Origin: Thraustochytrium sp. TN22
Lineage: Eukaryota > Sar > Bigyra > Thraustochytrida > Thraustochytriidae
Reading direction: 5' to 3'
NCBI GenBank assembly: GCA_013306675.1
Contig: JABLUY010000057.1
Coordinates: 1-64,000, forward strand
Length of the DNA stretch: 64,000 bases
The position numbers and the translations under genes are program-made. Under the pieces are notes generated by a model that saw only the letters and a program-made list of their open reading frames with translations, had not been told where the DNA came from and made no database searches. Position 1 is the first letter of the stretch, and every line of letters starts with the position of its first letter. This document shows, one piece after another, positions 37,001 through 48,100 of the stretch.

Positions 37001-37040
37001 CCGCGCCGCCGCCGCCGTCGGGCTCGGACTGCGCGAGCAT
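34038..37040 (-). CDS. UPF1: UPF1/RENT1 RNA helicase (nonsense-mediated decay)
   Basis: ATP-dependent 5'-3' SF1 helicase that drives nonsense-mediated mRNA decay. 1000 residues, no intron. The Cys/His-rich UPF2-binding domain (about 22-150) begins CAYCGVTEDVSLVQCVATGK and retains WFCNGSGRTPAAHIVQHLVR and ECYQCGQPNVFNLGF. Then come domain 1B and the helicase core: GPPGTGKT (motif I, about residue 390), DEATQATEPE (motif II; animals have DESTQ), GDHCQLGPVV, QYRMHP (about 605), ITPYEGQR-like VVTPYEGQRAF, VDAFQGREKDYIILS and NVALTRAKYGLVILGN. The last 60 residues carry about ten Ser-Gln/Thr-Gln pairs (SQSQTQ, MTQQ, MSQPMTQSQS), the site type phosphorylated by SMG1, then an acidic end. The ATG at 37040 gives the family-like short leader. 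It is divergent to CSN5. Confidence 0.97.
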   Translation of the reverse strand: MLAQSEPDGGGGAGAGGGGAELACAYCGVTEDVSLVQCVATGKWFCNGSGRTPAAHIVQHLVRASPSKAIALAAANPLGETAIECYQCGQPNVFNLGFVAAKGGEGVVVQLCRSCSTSSALKLKAEWNVQTWTPLVVDRSLQEWLVPVPQDGARVAEVTTAQINKLEDLWKSKPGVSLEAAEEEEEEEVEPVQLRYEDGYHYRSVFAPLVELEAAYDREMKSHLSESGISVRWRVGDISQRVTATFSFGALLSESMRVTIGDELKLSHPQGSNRRPWTCNGTVLAVSEDGDIELEIARKDEAPLALTQGFDVAFVWKPVTFDRMSSALKTLAVEDSSLSGYLFHKLLGHDVEEQTLKVEQPLRYGVKGLPELNDSQVSAVTQALSRPLALIQGPPGTGKTVTSATLVYHMVKQNKGAQVLVTAPSNVAVDQLAAKIHQTNLRVVRLAAKSREHLDSSVEHLSLHYMVQHLGGESSQALQRLLKKREDSGNQLSAADQKRLVSLRKRLERDVLRAADVICCTCSGAGDLRLAKCSFRHVLLDEATQATEPESLIPIVRGCRQFVLVGDHCQLGPVVVCKKAANAGLNSSLFERLVTLGLRPLRLTVQYRMHPCLSEFPSNTFYEGSLENGVSEADRTSRGVRFPWPRPDKPMMFFACMGAEELASTGTSYLNRTEAANCERVVTALLNGGAVPSQIGVVTPYEGQRAFIVAELQRGPLPTQSYKEIEVSSVDAFQGREKDYIILSSVRSNQKQGIGFLNDPRRLNVALTRAKYGLVILGNPLVLAQRPLWNTLLVHFRDEGVLVEGTLANLKVSAMKFPKAKKFYRDRRQRVFDENATRAFSGDVKDPFGERAARQNAAPPLDSRHDPRYGGARHQAASAAAGAAAASAAVAAAAAGVDADAAPVPVSVPPMDAPSMERFRGFGDFDYVDRPLRTPMQASMDHLFHAQSDLHTQGQPVTQHAPPSQSQTQSFAAMMTQQPVMSQPMTQSQSVYKFEDEDDD

Positions 37041-37267
37041 GGCCTGGCGCCGCGGGCTCGGGCTGCCGCGCCGCCGCGCGCGCCGTCGTCTTTTATGGCG
37101 CCCGCCAGGATACCGCGCATGGCGCCGCGCCGCCGCCGCAGTCTCGCTCCGCTGCACTCCGCGCCGCGCCGCGCCGGCAGGTCTCTCGCGGGCGCAGGCG
37201 CGCAGCGGCGGCGGCGCGGCCCGCTCCCCCCCCCTGGAGCGACCCAGCGACCCGGCGAGCGGGCGGG
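37041..37267. promoter_or_regulatory. Shared divergent promoter, UPF1 / CSN5
   Basis: 227 bp between divergent ATG codons; extremely GC-rich with CGCCGC repeats near the UPF1 start and a CCCCCCCC run at about 37227-37235. No TATA box seen. Confidence 0.45.
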
Positions 37268-38629
37268 ATGGCGGCCGAGGCCGGCGGCGTGGCGGCCGCC
37301 AGCGAGGCGGATATGTTCCTCAGGTACGACGCCGCCAAGGCGGAGAGGCTGCGCGAGGAGAAGCCGTGGATGCAGAAGTAGGTTGAGGCGCTCGAGCCGG
37401 CGGGGTTTTGCGCGAGGAGGCGGCTGACGAACGAGCGGCGGCTTTCTCCCCCCCCCACCCCCGCGCGCAGCGCCAAGTTCTTCAAGGACGTGCGCGTGTC
37501 GGCGAACGCGGCCATGAAGATGATGGCGCACGCTGTGTCGGGCGTGGAGAAGGGCATGAACGCAGGCGGCAAACCCGTGGAGGTGATGGGGCTCATGATG
37601 GGCCACCTGTGCCCGGAGAGCCCGGAGACGCTCGTGGTGAGCGACTGCTTCGCGCTGCCGATCGAGGGCGCAGAGACGCGCGTGCTGGCGGACGACCAGG
37701 AGGTGATCAACTTCATGATCGGCCTGGGCGAGTCGCTTGAGAAGACGCGCGAGGAGCGCTTCATGGGCTGGTACCACAGCCACCCCTTCGACGTCGAGGT
37801 GCACTCGCACTGCTTCATGTCGTCCACAGACATCTCCACGCAGCTCGGCTGGCAGCGCGCCGAGGACCGCAACGGCAACCCGTGGCTTGCCATCGTCATT
37901 GACCCGCTGCGCTCGCTCGCCAAGGGCCGCCCCGAAATGGGCGCCTTCCGCGCCTACCCGCCCGAGTACACGGCGCCGGCCAACGAGCTGCCCGACGGGA
38001 CCGTGGAGACCGACGATAAGACCAGGATCGAGCGCTGGGGCGCCGCCTGGAACCGCTACCACGCGCTCCAGGTCAAGTTCTTCATGAGCTCGCTCAGCGC
38101 CAGCGTCCTTGGGCTCATCTCCAAGAACTTCCTCTGGATGAGCGCCATCTCCTCCACGCCCACCATCGAGAAGGAGTACCGCGACCGCTTTGCGGAGCGC
38201 GTCAACGGTGTCGGCGCCAAGCTCGACCAGGCGCTGCCCGCGCTGCGCGCCGGCCGCAGCCTGCTCCCGGACCTCGGCGCCGCCAGCCGTGGCCTCAGCA
38301 CGGGGGCCTCGCTCATGGAGACTGATGCCGCCGGCGCCGGCCATCGCTTCGGCCTCGGCAGCGCGGCGGCGGGGGGGATGCCCGCCGAGGGTGCCGACGC
38401 CGGCGCCTCGCTCGCTCAGAGCTCCGGTGCTGGCGCCGGCGCCGTGGCCTTCTCCGCCGGGGGCTCGCGCTCGTCAAGCCAGGCGCTCATGGACAAGATC
38501 AACCAGGCCGGCAGCGACTTGTCCATGGAGCAAATCCAGACCCAGCTCAGCCAGGCTGCCAAGTTTCTCTTGTTCGCCTCTGAGCCCGTCGCAGAGCCTT
38601 CCTCGCAAAAGTCCCCGGCACACGGCTAG
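37268..38629 (+). CDS. COPS5: COP9 signalosome subunit 5 (CSN5/JAB1)
   Basis: Metalloprotease subunit that removes NEDD8 from cullins. Two exons, 37268-37377 and 37471-38629, with a 93-nt intron (donor GTAGGT, C-rich tract, acceptor GCAG) splitting an Asn codon; 422 residues. The junction yields KPWMQNAKFFKDVRVSANAA, matching [20 protein letters not shown] of human CSN5. The JAMM site is present: catalytic Glu in VEVMGLMMG, then WYHSHP, and SSTDISTQ supplying Ser and Asp. The spacing is odd: twelve residues separate the second His from the Ser instead of the canonical seven, and the extra loop (FDVEVHSHCFM) brings two more His. PFVAVVIDP-like LAIVIDPLRSLAKG and GAFRAYPPEY confirm CSN5 over other MPN proteins. 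The last 120 residues are Ala/Gly/Ser-rich and longer than in animals. Confidence 0.93.
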
Positions 38630-38639
38630 AGCTAGCTAT

Positions 38640-38862
38640 GGCGACGCGACGAGACGCGGCGCGAGGCGACGCGACGCGACGCGACGCGACGCGAGGCGAC
38701 GCGAGGCGATGCGAGGCGATGCGAGGCGACGCGACGCGTCGCGAGGCGTCGCGAGGCGACGCGAGGCGACGCGAGGCGACGCGAGGCGGCGCGAGGCGAC
38801 GCGAGACGAGGCGACGCGAGACGAGGCGAGGCGAGGCGAGGCGGCGCGAGGCGAAGCTCAGA
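38640..38862. repeat. GCGAC/GCGAG minisatellite
   Basis: About 220 bp of tandem GCGAC, GCGAG and GCGAT pentamers with extra G, arranged in larger imperfect units. One strand is pyrimidine-poor. It lies directly after the CSN5 stop codon, between converging genes. All six frames are nearly stop-free and give Arg/Asp or Ser/Arg runs; these are repeat translations. Confidence 0.92.
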
Positions 38863-39068
38863 TCGAGCTGTCGTGGGGCACCAGGCCATCCTTCTCTTCC
38901 CTGCCTCGCACATGTAATTCTTGATCACCTTGACAGAAACAAAAAAGAAGAAATCGAAATTGCAACAAGCCATGTCATCGTGGTTACAATGCAGTCCGTC
39001 ATCATGAGATGGTCAAACGAAAAGTTGTCTTTTTTAGTTGGGGAGGGAAAAAAGGCGCGCGAACGTCA

Positions 39069-39166
39069 TCTCCTCAGAATCGGTCATGCGTCGCACAAGC
39101 TTCTTCTCCTCAGAATCAGAGGCATCCATCGCACGAGCTTCGTCTTCTCAGAATCAGTCATCCGTT
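39069..39166. repeat. 36-38-bp tandem repeat across the dynein stop codon
   Basis: Three copies starting at 39069, 39105 and 39143, each opening TCTYCTCAGAATC and continuing with CAT and TCGCAC-like segments. The third copy overlaps the last codons and the stop of the dynein gene, so the array appears to have grown outward from the coding end into the 3' region. Confidence 0.6.
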
Positions 39167-42100
39167 GAGGCGAGGAGCGCGACACCGCCGCGGATGAAGG
39201 TGTCGGGCGTCTTGTCCTCGGCAATGGGGATCAGAATGAGCATGATAAAGTTGGTGGAGTGTCCGGTGGTGGACAGAATGCCGCGACGCTCGCTGGTGCG
39301 GTAGCACGGCGCTTCGTAGCTGTGTGCGCGCTTGAGGTCGTCCTTTTTGGCCGGCTGGAAGAGCATCATGGGGGCCGAGGAGATGAGCACCTTGGGTAGG
39401 GACTCGGTGAGAATCATGCGCTCCTTGCAGAAGCGCGCGCCGTCGATGAAGAGCCCATACACGATAACGCCGTCCTCCGGCGGCTTGTTGATCTCGTGCG
39501 GCTCGTCCTTGAGCATGTGGAATTCGAACTCAATCGTGTCGATCTCCAGACCGTATTTACGAGCAAAGTTCTGGAGCGAGCCGGTCAGGAATGCCTGAGT
39601 GAAGTAGAAGCCGCTAATCCAAAAGGTGGGCGGCGGGAGGCCGTCCTCGTCGTCGAGCCAGCGCTGAAAGAAATCCAGGCGGGCCAGCAGATCAGACACG
39701 TAGCCGGCGAGGGGCTTGAGCGACGGGTAACTGGAGCCGAGCCACTTCTTGGGCACGAGGCCAAAGAGCAGGGCCTGCGCCACCTTCTCGAGCTCCTCGC
39801 TCATGACCACGAGGCCGCGCACAGCCTTTTTGACCTCCTTGAGGCTGTCCACGACCGTGTTGATGAGGTTGTTGAAACGCGAGAGCTCCTGGCACAGCAC
39901 CGTATTCATGGACTGCTCCCAGCGCACCGGGTACTTGAGCTCGGCCAGCTCCATGTTGTACGTGTCGGGCATCTTCTCGAGGATCGAGTCCGCGATGCCA
40001 AAGATGGTGTCCTCGTCCGTCACGGGCCCGCCGCTCGCCGCGCCGGCCTCGCCCTCGGCAGCCTCGCCCTCCTGCCCCTCCTCCTTCTTCTCGACCTCTG
40101 CGTCCTCCTTGCCCTCGCCCTCATCTTTGTCGTCGTCGTTGTCATCGTCGTCGTCCTGGGCCGCCTGGTCCGCCTTTTGGCAGAGCAAGAGGCTACTAAA
40201 GAGCAGGTTAGTCTCGCCGATTCCCTTGGTGATGGCGGCATTCTCGTGCAGACCAAAGACGTCCGGCTTGTCGGCGAGCGGGAGCGCCTCAATGTAGGAC
40301 AGGTAGCCCTTGTAGTCGAGATCCTCTGGCATGACGTAGGCGCCAGTTGCTGAGAAGCGGTAACCCTCGCTGATCACGTCCGGGTTGTAAAACAGGTTGA
40401 GAATGCTCATGAGGCAGCGGCGGTCCTTGTCGTCCGTGACGCGGCCACCGTAGTTGCACTGGCCGCACGTGTATCGCAGCGCTGGGAACGGCATGGAATC
40501 GTACAAGTCAAGGAACTCGGCGAGCTGGCGCGTCGAGATGATGCGGTCGCTCTCGCTGAACTCGTATGGCACGTTGTAGCCAGACGGGCCAAACTTGACG
40601 CGCTCCTGGACAATGGCGTGGAAGAAGCTGAGACTGAAGAGCAGCTTGCGCCACTCGACAGGGCGCGAGACCACGAGGTCCAGAAAGCCAGGCTCCGCGA
40701 TCGGGTCCTGCAGGTAGCTGCTGAGCACATTGGCGCGCAGACCGCGCGGCGGCTCAAGCGTCATCTTGACACTGTTCTGCAGGATGGAGACCGGGAAGTC
40801 GTCCGTCGGGTACGTCGTGCACCAGAGGCGGTACTGGCGGTTGCAGGTGGCCTCCGAGGTGAGCTCGACGATGCGTTCGAGCGCCGGCATCCACGAGACG
40901 GCCAGGTGGCAATTTTGCAGGACGACCCAGATCTTTTCGTTCTCACCGCCCTGCGCCTTCTCGATCATGGCCTCTGCCTTGATGCCCTGGCCCTGGCCAA
41001 GCGAGATGGACTCCACACGCGCGTGCACTTCCTCGGAGAGCTTGAGGATGGCCGACATCGGGTCCGAGCCGGCAGACAGTACAAAGACGAGCGGCGTCAT
41101 GTATGAGGCGTCCGCGTAGCAAGCCTGCAGGTTGAAGCTGGGCGGCTTCACGAAGCGATCGCCCATCTTTTCGATGACGAAGTCCTGCACGGCCAGGCTG
41201 ATCTTGTCCGGTCGTAGGCAGCGCAGCACGAGCATCCGCTGAAAGGCAGACACCTTGGACTCCCACGGCTCCGGCAGCGGCATCTGGTGCGCGTCAGCGG
41301 CGTCGTAGATGCTCTGGAAGCCCGCCTTCTCGGCCGCCACCGACTCGCGCAGGCCACTGAAGAACGGGATGTTGGCCAAGCGGCACAGCTCGCCCCAGCC
41401 CTTCTCGCCGAGCCATTCCGGGCAAGGATTCGGGTACGGATTGTCCGTGGCGACGCCACCGGTGAGCAGAAAGAGCCACTCCTGCGGGTTGACCTCATTG
41501 CGCCCAAAGAGAATGCGCATGCAGAGCAGGAAGCTGAAGAGAAGCTTGTCCTTCTCCAGCAGACTGCGGCACACGTTGCAGTAGAGCGTGTAGGTGAAAA
41601 ACTCGTTGAGGATGTCGAGGCGCTTGGCCAGGTCATCGCAGGGCTCTGAGTCGTCGATCGCCTTGAGGAAGAGGTTGCCGAACCACTCCAGCGAGTACTG
41701 GTACGTCGGCTCGATGTTGGCCAGGTCGGCAATGCAGAAGTAGAGAATCTGCGCGTGGTACGCCACCGGCACGTAACCCGCGCGCACCTCGTCGATCTTC
41801 TTCTCTGTGACGACCGCCACAGCCTGCTTCTCCTTGATATCGTCCGAGAGCACCTTACTGGACTTGAGCGTCTCGATGGCACTCTCATCCTCTAGGATGT
41901 TTCCCGAGGACGAGGAGAGAATCTGCAGAATCTCGTCCTCGCACTGCTTCAGCTTGGCTGCATTGTTGGCGCCATCCACGATGAGGCGCTCCTTTTCGGC
42001 GGCCAGCTCCGGCTGCTCCGCCTTGACGACCTTGGCAAGCATCTGGTCCTGCAGACCGGCAGGCGTGATCATGAAGTTGAGCAGAGTGACCTTGACCGCC

Positions 42101-45100
42101 ACCTCCGGCAGGTAGTGCGGGTTGCGCAGCTTGGTGGTGATGTAAAACCGGAAGCTGTCCGAGTATTCGACGACGCTGTCGCCGAGGCGGATGCACTGCA
42201 CACCACCCTGCTTGAACGTGGCTTTTTGCAGAAGCGGCTCAAAGGACGGGTCAATCTCCTCATAGATGTTCTCCAGCAGCACCGGGCTGCCAAACTGCAC
42301 AGCGTTCTCCACGGTGCGCATGTAGTTCGGATCGCTCAGCTTGATGACCTTGAGGCCGTTCTCCGCCTCCAGGTTGCGGATCCACTTATTGGCCTGACCC
42401 TGCGGATCAATCATGAGTGGCCAGCGACGCGAGTTGAAGAGCACAATGGCGTTGTCCACGCTAAAGGCGTCCGTCGGTAGGCCATTTACGTTCCACGAAC
42501 GCACGGTGACCGGGTCGCCCAGCGTCTGGAAGAGCGACGGGTCGTCCTTGCTCGGGATCTTCTTCTCGCGACACATCGTCGTCCACCGGCCCACCACGTC
42601 GTCGCGGTACTCGGCCGTGAAGGCGCCCAGGTACGCAATGACACCGGCAGAGATGAGCACGTTGCCCGTTAAGAGAACGTATTCGTCCTTGAGGTCCACG
42701 ACGTTCTGCGTCCAGCGCGCCTTCTCGCCACCCAGTCCATCGATGAGCTGCTTGGCGCGCACGAGCTTCTTCTCGCACAGGTCCACGTCGGCCTCGAGCT
42801 TGCTCTTCTTCTCCTTGGCATCCTCGAGGTTGTTCTGCAGTGCGCTGAGGTCATCCACGACCGTCTGAAGCTCGGCCTTCTTCTGGTTGAGCTTGTCCAT
42901 GGTCTCGGCGAGCGTGGCCTCGGTCTCCTTGAGCTTCGCCTTCTTGGGTGCCACCACCTTGGCCACCTTGTCGTAGGACTCCATGGCACGCACCCACTTG
43001 CACAGGCCGAAGGCAGCCACGGATGCCTGCTTGATCTTGGCCGGCTCGAAATCCGGATTGTCAACGTACTTGGCGCGCAGAATGGCGATCACCTTCTCGC
43101 TGATGTTGTCCTTGTCGTACTCCTTGAGGCGCTGCAGGAACTTGGGATCGCCCAGGAGAAACTTCTTCGCCGGGCCCCAGTAGTCCTCGATCTTCTTGGT
43201 CGGGTCGTTCGGGTCCTTGATCCGCTCCGACTTGACGTTCATCATCTGGCATACCGCACTCATCACCAGGACCACACCGGACGGCGGCGTCTTCATTGCC
43301 TTCACTTCGGTAATGTCGCTCGGCTTGAGGGTGTCGAGCGCCTTCATGGCGTCCTCAAGCAGCGGAATAGCCTCCGCCAGGTCATTCTCGCACTCCGCCT
43401 TCATGGCCTCGCACTCGTCCGCCTGCACCTGCACGATCGCGGCCTCCTCGCTCACTGTCTTCTTCATAGCCTCCACTCCGGGCAGCTTCTGCTCGATGAC
43501 GCCCATGAGCTCGTTCGTCTCCTTCTTGGACTTCTCCAGGACCGGGATGAGGTCCGTCAGGTCCTGCTGCATCGTGCCGACCTGCTCGGCGGCGAACGCC
43601 AGCTTCTCCAGACCGATCTCGTACCGGCGGCGCTGCCCGTTGACGTGGTCGCGGCACGACGCCAGCGAGCCCTTGAAGCTGCGGATCAGCTCCAGGTACG
43701 AGGTCGGCGTCACGTAGTTGATGCGGCGCAACTCGTTGCGCATGCGCTCACTCAGGTCGGCCACCGACAGGTGCATGTACTGACACGTGTCCACAATCTC
43801 CTCGCGCACGTGGTCCTCGAGCTCCACGGTCCCCAGAAAGGTGCGGGCCACGGCCACCAGGGCATCCTTGGGCCACGCGAAGAACCAGTCGATTGTGCAG
43901 CAGTTGACCAGACTCGGGAACTTGCGCAACCGGTCGCGGAAGGCGCCGCCGATCGGACTAAAGGCCAGCACCACATGCAGGCGCGAGCGCACGCGGTCAA
44001 TGAACATGCGCCAGAGCTCGTTGAGCGAGGCGTCCTTGATGCCCTGCTCCTTGGCAATCTTCTGCATGCGGTCCAGGATCTCCATGCGCACATCCAATGG
44101 GAACAGGTTTGGCACCTCGCCCGTGTTGAGCATACCGTTGATATCCTCGATAAAGCTCTCGTACTTGATCTGCGTGTCGCAGAAGAGGAACACCATCGGC
44201 TTAGGCCCTGTGCCGGCACCCTTGAGCACCTCCTGCAGGTCCTCGCGCCACTCCACCTCGGTGTAATTCTTGGCGAGCTCCACCTGAATCAGCGAGTAAT
44301 CCGCCACAAAGGCTGCCAGCCGCGTCAGCGACTGACGGCCGCTGCCGCCGACGCCCACGAGCAGCAGGTTGCCGCGCGGCATACCGAGCACACGCGCAAT
44401 GCGCGAGATGTGCTCGATGGCGAAGACGAACATGACCAGGTCCATGGGCGTCTTGCTCTCGGCATTGTACAGCTCCAAGTAGTCCTGCATGAGCGGGACC
44501 AGGCCCGGCACGTCCGTGACCTCCACATACGGACGCTTGGGGTCGTCCGGATGCGCGTAACTGCCAAAGAAGAGCTTGCGCAACGCGTCCAGTACGCTCT
44601 CGTCACCCTCCTCCTGGAGGTGCGCCGTGACGGACTCCACGCCGCCCGGCTCGCGGAGGTGGTCGGCCAGCGCGGCGTCCAGCGCGCTCACAAACCAGCG
44701 CTGGTCGTCCGTGTCGATGAGGCGGTCCATCATGACGCGGCACGTCTCGTGCACCCAGAGGCGGCGCAGGCCGGCCGCGTCGAAGGCGTCTGACCGGCTC
44801 ACAAGCATGACACCCTGCACAATACGGCTGAAGTCGCGCAGGTTGAAGGTGTAGTGCGACTTGAGCGGCGTCGGCAGCAGATTCTCGATCGACTGCGCGT
44901 ACACCTGCAGCGTGGCGTCCACCAGACTCGTCGAGAGCGCCCTGACGTCGGCGGGCATCTCCTGGACGCCCATGTGCCACGAGAGGATTGTGTTGAAGAT
45001 GAGCTTCATCGTGTCGCCGTCGAAGCTTGAGACGCACAGGATGCTGAAGTGCCGCACCATGCGCGGCGTGATGTGGTTGCGGCTGCCGCCGGGCGGGCAC

Positions 45101-48100
45101 ATGGCGCCGATCAGTTGGGTGTCCACGATCTCGTGGAAGTCCTTTTCCACCAGGTCGTACCAGCCGCCGTTGTCCACGAGCTGCCGCAGAATCTCAATGG
45201 GCGGCTGCGCGCCGTACTCCTCGACCTCGGGCATGTTCAGGTCGTCCACAAAGACCACACACTTGCAGCCGATGGCCGGACCATAGATGCCGCGGCGCCG
45301 CTTGTCGATCTTGGAGTCCACGATCTCCTGCGTCTGGTTCGCGCTCGTCTTGGCCGTGAAGGCCACCGGCACGGTCTTGAAGACGTCCTGGTCGAGGTTT
45401 TGGCTGAGGATCTGGCCGATGAACATCGACTTGCCCGTGCCAGTGGGCCCGACCACGAGCACCGGGAAGGCATTGCGCACGTTGAGCAACACGATGCGCT
45501 CCATCTGCGCCGTCACCTTGGTCGGGATGACGAGCGAGCTGAACTCGGCGTCCTTGTCCAGCTGTGGCAACACAAAGGTGTCGTTCCACGCCATCCAGGA
45601 CTTGTTGGTCTTCTTCACCTCGGGGCTGCCGATGATCTTGGCGCCGCCGCCCACGTAGCAGTAGTCGAAGATCAGGCCCTCCTCGGGCATGGGCTCCTCG
45701 AAGGTGTACGAGCCGCCCTCGAACGGGCAGGTCCACTCGCGCAACATGAGCAGCGTCTTGACGGCCTTCATCTCTGGCACGTCCACCACGGTAGCGTCCT
45801 TCATGAAGCGGCGCAGGAACTCGCTAAAGATCTGCCGGCCCTCGGCGTCCACGATGCCGCCCACGGCCCAGACGAGGCAGAACAGGAAGGTGTTCTCCAC
45901 CAGCGCCTTCTCGATGCTCACCTTGGCCTCGACGCACTCCAGCAGCATGCTCTCCATGAGCCGCAACAGGGCCACCACGAGCGTCTGGTCCAGCGTTGGC
46001 ACGAAGCTGCGGCAGCACTTGCGCAGGTAGCTGATGGCCGGATCGACGAGCCAGTTGCACAGCGTGATGAGATGCTGCGAAAGCTCCTCGTTCAGCACAA
46101 AGGCCGGGCCCTCCTCGGCCGCCTCACCGCCGGCCGCCGCCGCGTTGGCCTCGCTATCCTTCTTCTTGCCGCCCTTCTTCTTATTGGCAGCAGCGGCAGC
46201 CTCGGCGGCTTCGGCGGCCTCGTCGCCCTCCGGCTCGTCCGGGATGCCGATGCGGGTCACAGGCGGCAGGTTGAGCGTGCCAAACTTCATGAGCCAGGAT
46301 TTCAGCACTGGCTGCCAACCGACGCGGAAAGGCTCCATGAAGATGACGCCTACACGTGACACCGTGGCAGGCGAAGCGACCTCGAGGTCCATGGGCTCGA
46401 AAATCATGCTCATGGTGGGCGTCATCATGATCATCTCGCCATTCATGAGGCAGAGCTTCTTGTTGTCGTCCAGCACGGTGTTCATGTTTTCAATCCAGAT
46501 GGCGTCAACCGGCCCGTCGAAGACCACCCACTTGCGGTCCTCCACCGCGCCAATCTTGGGCGGGTTCGTGGAAAAGTTGCGGTACGAGATGGCCAGGACG
46601 CCGTCGGTCCACTCGTGCGAGACTGGGTCGAATTCACCGTAGAGCTGGCCCATGGTGATTGACTTGGGGTTCATGATGCCTGTGTGCACCTTGGTCCAGC
46701 GAGGATCCTCCGGGAAGCGCTCGTGCAGCAGTGTCAGCACGCGCTGCAGCATCTTGAGCGAGGTGGTCTTGCCAGCGAAGGGGAGACCGACAACCATGAA
46801 GCCGTGGCGCACGATCATCATCTCGTACACCTCGTGCACCTTCGTGAGGAAGTAGTCCGTGGGGTCCAGGCGCCACTCGCGACAGACCTCGCGCACGGCA
46901 GTGTCGATGCTCGTGTAGTCAGCATCCGGGAGCTTGATGCCAGGGAAGAGATCCGACACGATGCCATTGAAGAGCGGCACGTCCGGGGCGAGGAACTTGG
47001 GCAGGTTGACATCAATGATGGAGCGTAGGCACAGGATGTTCTCGTCCTCCTCGGGCTGCTGCTGCTTGAGGTTGCCCGCAGCGCGCAGCACGGCCATGAC
47101 GGCGCGCATGCCGTAATCATAGTGCGACTGGTTCGACAGCTGCTCCGAGCAAAGCTTGTAGGTCATGACGATCTTCTTGGCGAGCTTGAAACCCTCCAGG
47201 TAGCCCATGGAGTACAGGATGATCTGGCCGATCATGGCGTAGTCCGGGACCATCATAGCCACGTCCCGGAAGAGCGCCTTGAGGTTGTCCGGCAGCTCCT
47301 GGCGGCCGGCGTAACCCGGGTTCATCGTGATGAAGACGTTGCACGTGGTGCGCAGCTTAATCATGACGCCCTCAAATTCGAATACGTCCAGCTTGGCCAC
47401 CTTGGCGCGCGTGATGGTGAGAATCTGTTGCGCCACGACGGAGAGCACCTCGAGGTTGATGCGGTTGAACTCGTCGAAGCACGCCCAGGCGCCCGTACCG
47501 GCCAGACCCTTGAAGAACTTGCCCATGGCCTTGTAATCGAGACTGTCGGAGCAGTTGTACACGACGCACTGGATGGCGATGGCCTTGCCAAGGTCCTTGG
47601 TGGTCTCGGTCTTGCCCGTACCGGCCGGCCCCGCAGGCGCGCCACCGTAGTCCAGATGCACGGCGCCCATGAGCGTGCGGTAGCAGCGATCGGTGAGCGG
47701 CGTGATCACCAGACGCATGGAGTTGCCCAGATACTCGTAGCCGTAGAGGCGCTCGGCGTTGATCATGCGGCACGAGACGGTGCCGGGGTTGCCCGAGAGC
47801 GCCGAGGCGCGGCCCTCGGTCCAGTAGTAACGCAGCTGGCAGAGCCAGTCGAAGTCGTTGGGGTCCGAGACCTCGAGCTTGGCGAGCTCGTCCGTGACAT
47901 CGCGCGCGTGCACATCGAGCACGACGAGGGGACTCACGGTCTTGCGCACGAGCTTGTCGATCTTGCCGCGCACCAGCGTAATGATCCCATTAATGTAGCC
48001 CGTGAGCGTGTCCGCGTAGGCGCGCACCGCGGCCGGCCCCTGCGAGATGGCCGACGTGCACTCCTGCGTCCAGTAGGTCTGCGTGACGCCCAGGACGACC

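Noticed and set aside
34161-37427. Several long plus-strand frames opposite UPF1
   Set aside because: Shadows created by high GC at third codon positions; none has domain content, whereas the minus strand encodes full-length UPF1.
38638-39168. 176-codon frame with repeated Arg-Arg-Asp-Ala-Thr units
   Set aside because: It translates the GCGAC/GCGAG minisatellite and then runs into the dynein 3' end; all frames are open there because the repeat lacks stops.
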